A stretch of DNA of 35,150 nucleotides from NCBI RefSeq assembly GCF_018614775.1, contig NZ_JAGGOF010000064.1, positions 1 to 35,150 of the forward strand. The letters run 5' to 3'. The position numbers and the translations under genes are program-made. Under the pieces are notes generated by a model that had not been told where the DNA came from, did not search any database, and saw nothing but the letters and a program-made list of their open reading frames with translations. Positions within the stretch are counted from its first letter, which is position 1. Every line of letters begins with the position of its first letter. This document shows, piece by piece, positions 32,389 to 35,150 of this stretch. The DNA comes from Pseudomonas fluorescens. Its GTDB lineage: Bacteria; Pseudomonadota; Gammaproteobacteria; Pseudomonadales; Pseudomonadaceae.

Positions 32389-33903
32389 ATGGATACCCTG
32401 AATTATCTCGGCCAGGGTTTTGGCGTTGCCCTGACGCCTTACAACCTCGTCACCGCGTTGAGTGGCACCCTGATCGGTACCGTGGTCGGCCTGTTGCCGG
32501 GCCTGGGCCCGATCAACGGCGTGGCGCTGCTGATCCCGATTGCGTTCGCCCTCGGCCTGCCACCGGAATCGGCACTGATCCTGCTGGCCGCCGTGTACCT
32601 GGGTTGCGAATACGGCGGACGCATCAGCTCGATCCTGCTCAACATCCCCGGCGAAGCTTCCACGGTGATGACCACCCTCGACGGTTACCCGATGGCCCGG
32701 CAAGGTCTGGCCGGCGTGGCGTTATCGCTGTCGGCATGGAGTTCCTTCATCGGAGCGTTCATCGCCACCTGCGGCATGGTGCTGTTTGCCCCGTTGCTGG
32801 CGAAATGGGCGATCGCCTTCGGACCGGCGGAATATTTCGTGCTGATGGTGTTCGCCATCGTCTGCCTCGGTGGCATGGCCGGCGACCGACCGCTCAAGAC
32901 ATTCATTGCAGCGTTGATCGGTCTGTTCCTGTCCAGCGTCGGGATCGACGCCAACAGCGGTGTGTACCGCTTCACCGGTGACAACATCCACCTGACCGAC
33001 GGCATTCAGTTCGTCGTGCTGGTGCTGGGCCTGTTTTCCATCAGCGAGATCCTGTTGCTGCTGGAGAAAACCCATCGCGGCCAGGAAGCGGTGAAAGCCA
33101 CCGGGCGAATGATGTTCAACTTCAAGGAAGCGGCGTCGGTGTTCGCCGTGAACCTGCGTTGCGGCGTGCTGGGTTTCATCATGGGCGTGTTGCCAGGCGC
33201 TGGCGCGACCCTGGCCAGCGCAGTGGCGTACATGACCGAGAAGCGCATTGCCGGTGCCAGTGGTACGTTCGGCCAGGGCGACAAGCGCGGCCTTGCCGCC
33301 CCGGAAACCGCCATCGGTGGCGCGGCTTGCGGTGCGCTGGTGCCAATGCTGACCTTGGGCGTTCCCGGCTCGGGCACCACGGCGGTGATGATCGGCGCGC
33401 TGTCGCTGTACAACATCACCCCCGGCCCGTTGCTGTTCCAGCAACAGCCGGACATCGTCTGGGGCCTGATCGCGTCGTTGTTCGTCGCCAACATCATGCT
33501 GGTGATCCTCAACATCCCGATGATTCGCGTGTTCACGCGCATTCTGGCGGTGCCGAACTGGGCGCTGGTACCGGTCATCGCAATCATCACCGGCATTGGT
33601 GTCTACGCGGTGCATGCCACCACGTTCGACCTGTTCCTGATGATCGGCATCGGCATCTTCGGCTACATCCTGCGCAAGCTCGACTTCCCGTTGTCGCCGG
33701 TGCTGCTGGGCTTCATCCTCGGCGGCCTGATGGAACAGAACCTGCGCCGCGCGTTGTCGATTTCCAACGGTGCACTGGAGATCCTCTGGTCGAGCCCGAT
33801 CACCTTCGGCTGCTGGGTTCTGACGGCGATCATGCTGTTGATGCCGCTGCTGCGGATCTGGCGTCGCCGCAGTGCCCAACGCCGTGCTGTGGCCGATGTC
33901 TGA
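32389..33903 (+). CDS. tctA: Tripartite tricarboxylate transporter large membrane subunit TctA
   Basis: The protein has 504 residues and about 11-12 membrane segments. Family loops are visible: GLLPGLGPINGVALLIPIAF near residues 35-55, CEYGGRISSILLNIPGEAST, GVLPGAGATLASAVAYMTEK and LGVPGSGTTAVMIGAL. It forms the transport path for substrate delivered by TctC, driven by the ion gradient. The stop overlaps the next gene by 8 nt. Confidence 0.95.
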   Translation: MDTLNYLGQGFGVALTPYNLVTALSGTLIGTVVGLLPGLGPINGVALLIPIAFALGLPPESALILLAAVYLGCEYGGRISSILLNIPGEASTVMTTLDGYPMARQGLAGVALSLSAWSSFIGAFIATCGMVLFAPLLAKWAIAFGPAEYFVLMVFAIVCLGGMAGDRPLKTFIAALIGLFLSSVGIDANSGVYRFTGDNIHLTDGIQFVVLVLGLFSISEILLLLEKTHRGQEAVKATGRMMFNFKEAASVFAVNLRCGVLGFIMGVLPGAGATLASAVAYMTEKRIAGASGTFGQGDKRGLAAPETAIGGAACGALVPMLTLGVPGSGTTAVMIGALSLYNITPGPLLFQQQPDIVWGLIASLFVANIMLVILNIPMIRVFTRILAVPNWALVPVIAIITGIGVYAVHATTFDLFLMIGIGIFGYILRKLDFPLSPVLLGFILGGLMEQNLRRALSISNGALEILWSSPITFGCWVLTAIMLLMPLLRIWRRRSAQRRAVADV

Positions 33904-34933
33904 GGCAACCTTCAGACACTGGTGGGGAACCCCGCTGGTCGGTCTGGCCGGCGGTTACCTGGCCAGCCTGATCGGCTGGCCACTGCCCTGGATGGTCGGC
34001 TCGTTGCTGGCGATCATCCTGGTGCGCTGCCTGACCCCGTGGCAGTTGACGGAAATCCCCGGCGGCCGCAAATGCGGCCAATGGGTGGTGGGCATCGGTA
34101 TTGGCCTGCACTTCACCCCGGTGGTGATGGAACAAGTCCTGAGCCACTTCGGCCTGATCTTTTTTGGCGCGCTGATCACCAGCGTGTCCAGCGTGGTGAG
34201 CGTGTGGCTGATGCGCCGCACCGGTGAGGACCGCGCCACCGCTTTCTTCTCCAGCATGCCGGGCGGTTCCGGCGAAATGGTCAACCTCGGCGCCCGTAAC
34301 GGCGCGGACCTCAGCCGTGTCGCCGCAGGCCAGAGCCTGCGGGTGCTGGTGGTCGTGCTGTGCGTGCCGGCGGCATTCAAATACCTGCTGGGTGAAGGTG
34401 CCCCGGTGCAGCACGCCACGACGGTGGACTGGCAATGGCTGGCCCTGCTGTTTCCGGCGGGCGCCCTGCTCGCCTGGGTCTGGGAACGCTTGCGCCAACC
34501 CAATCCGTGGCTGTTCGGGCCGCTGCTGGTGAGCGCGGCGGTGAGTATCGGTTGGGACCTGCACATCGGCTTGCCCCAGGGCGGCAGCCAGATTGGCCAG
34601 TGGCTGATCGGCAGCGGCCTGGGCTGTCATTTCAATCGGCAGTTCTTCCGGCGGGCGCCGTCGTTCATGGGGCGTACCCTGATCGGTACGGTGTTGACGA
34701 TGTTGATTGCTACCCTCGCGGCTCTGGGCTTGAGCACCTTGACCCACCTGGACCTGCGCTCGCTGACCCTCGGCATGATGCCCGGCGGCATCGCCGAAAT
34801 GAGCCTGACGGCGGAGACGCTGCAATTGTCGGTGCCGTTGGTGACGGCGTTGCAGGTGATGCGGCTGTTGTTTGTGTTGTTTCTGGCGGAGCCGTTGTTT
34901 CGGTGTTGGATGCGAAGACCGGGGGCCGTCTGA
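33896..34933 (+). CDS. AbrB-family (duplicated) membrane protein
   Basis: The protein has 345 residues with about ten membrane segments in two related halves. Each half carries a Pro-Gly-Gly signature: FFSSMPGGSGEMVNLGARNG in the first and LGMMPGGIAEMSLTAETLQ in the second. This matches the AbrB/YdhQ-like membrane family, often misnamed ammonia monooxygenase or transcriptional regulator. Its role is unknown. Co-translation with tctA (ATG inside the last codons of tctA) suggests a link to tricarboxylate transport or regulation. A GTG at 33872 is an alternative start. Confidence 0.85.
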   Translation: MSEATFRHWWGTPLVGLAGGYLASLIGWPLPWMVGSLLAIILVRCLTPWQLTEIPGGRKCGQWVVGIGIGLHFTPVVMEQVLSHFGLIFFGALITSVSSVVSVWLMRRTGEDRATAFFSSMPGGSGEMVNLGARNGADLSRVAAGQSLRVLVVVLCVPAAFKYLLGEGAPVQHATTVDWQWLALLFPAGALLAWVWERLRQPNPWLFGPLLVSAAVSIGWDLHIGLPQGGSQIGQWLIGSGLGCHFNRQFFRRAPSFMGRTLIGTVLTMLIATLAALGLSTLTHLDLRSLTLGMMPGGIAEMSLTAETLQLSVPLVTALQVMRLLFVLFLAEPLFRCWMRRPGAV

Positions 34934-34950
34934 GCGTCCGTGGCGCGTTC

Positions 34951-34974
34951 ATCGCGAGCAGGCTCGCTCCCACA
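34951..34974. repeat. Single REP element
   Basis: One perfect REP copy lies 18 nt after the AbrB-family stop. It lacks the usual inverted partner within the window, and the group II intron end begins about 30 nt farther on. Confidence 0.85.
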
Positions 34975-35004
34975 CTTTGATCTTCAGTTCCCTGCAAATC
35001 CTCT

Positions 35005-35150
35005 GATTGGGTGGAGGCAACAAGCTTGTGCTCGCTGCCCCTCCCACACCACCGGACGTGCGGTTTTCCGCATCCGGCGGTTGAACAGCTCAGCTAGCTG
35101 CTGAGGCGAAGTCCTGTGGCGTCCACAGTCCCCAGCGTTGCATTACCTTC
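35005..35150 (-). mobile_element. 3' end of a group II intron (minus strand, truncated by window edge)
   Basis: A 34-nt domain V lies at 35081-35048 on the minus strand: ACCGCCGGATGCGG, loop AAAA, CCGCACGTCCGGTGGT. The triad position reads CGC, the form found in bacterial class C (IIC) introns. A domain VI-like hairpin follows (about 35047-35010), and the intron 3' end is near 35005-35012. Upstream on the minus strand are the last codons of a maturase. The rest lies outside the window. Confidence 0.8.
35090..35150 (-). CDS. Group II intron reverse transcriptase/maturase, C-terminal end (partial)
   Basis: Only 19 codons are inside the window. They read KVMQRWGLWTPQDFASAAS and then TGA (35092-35090). 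The ending with RWGLWTP is typical of intron-encoded maturases. The domain V hairpin follows 8 nt later, the usual order. The bulk of the protein lies beyond 35150, so its integrity cannot be judged. Confidence 0.7.
   Translation of the reverse strand, partial: KVMQRWGLWTPQDFASAAS

Overview
The window is high-GC, gene-dense chromosomal DNA of a Pseudomonas, most likely of the P. fluorescens group. The evidence is the algU-mucA-mucB-mucD operon without mucC, the dapA-bamC-MBL-purC cluster next to tRNA-Ser, the nadB / ygfX-sdhE / ygfZ block beside the tricarboxylate (tct) locus, and many copies of the REP palindrome (core GAGCGAGCCTGCTCGCGAT) between genes. This assignment comes from recognising gene families and order, not from a database search.

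Region by region. (1) 1-164: REP copies. (2) 165-4308, minus: a tightly coupled four-gene surface-glycosylation operon (GT2 glycosyltransferase, SAM methyltransferase, GtrA flippase, large DUF6311 membrane protein). (3) 4612-6216, plus: a YegP/DUF1508 mini-protein, an AraC-family regulator and a cupin. (4) 6372-10545, plus: the least ordinary part. A 146-residue protein that looks like a ubiquitin-like beta-grasp protein ending in Gly-Gly sits 30 nt before a 976-residue DUF4132 protein. After these comes a highly structured leader resembling a C4-type antisense RNA, whose loops are complementary to the ribosome-binding site of the following DUF6124 gene. (5) 10603-11393, minus: a Phd/YefM-RelE toxin-antitoxin pair bracketed by two near-identical terminators, next to tRNA-Ser(CGA). 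(6) 11410-15098, minus: dapA, bamC, an MBL-fold hydrolase, purC and the tRNA. (7) 15415-19460: gcvR and a PrxQ-type peroxiredoxin (plus), an AI-2E-family permease and a TusA-like protein (minus), and a BepA-like M48 protease (plus). (8) 19646-23514, minus: the envelope-stress operon algU-mucA-mucB-mucD with two AlgU-type promoter boxes upstream. (9) 24075-28300: nadB, ygfX/sdhE (minus), ygfZ and an HDOD protein. (10) 28389-34933: the tctDE two-component system divergent from tctCBA plus an AbrB-family membrane protein. (11) 34951-35150: a REP followed by the 3' end of a group II intron (minus), with the last codons of its maturase running off the window.

Most of the window is core metabolism and envelope homeostasis: lysine, purine and NAD synthesis, outer-membrane assembly (BamC, BepA), and periplasmic stress (AlgU, MucA, MucB, MucD). 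The accessory material lies in 165-11400 and at the right edge. The best candidates for undescribed biology are the Gly-Gly beta-grasp/DUF4132 pair and the C4-like RNA with its DUF6124 target.
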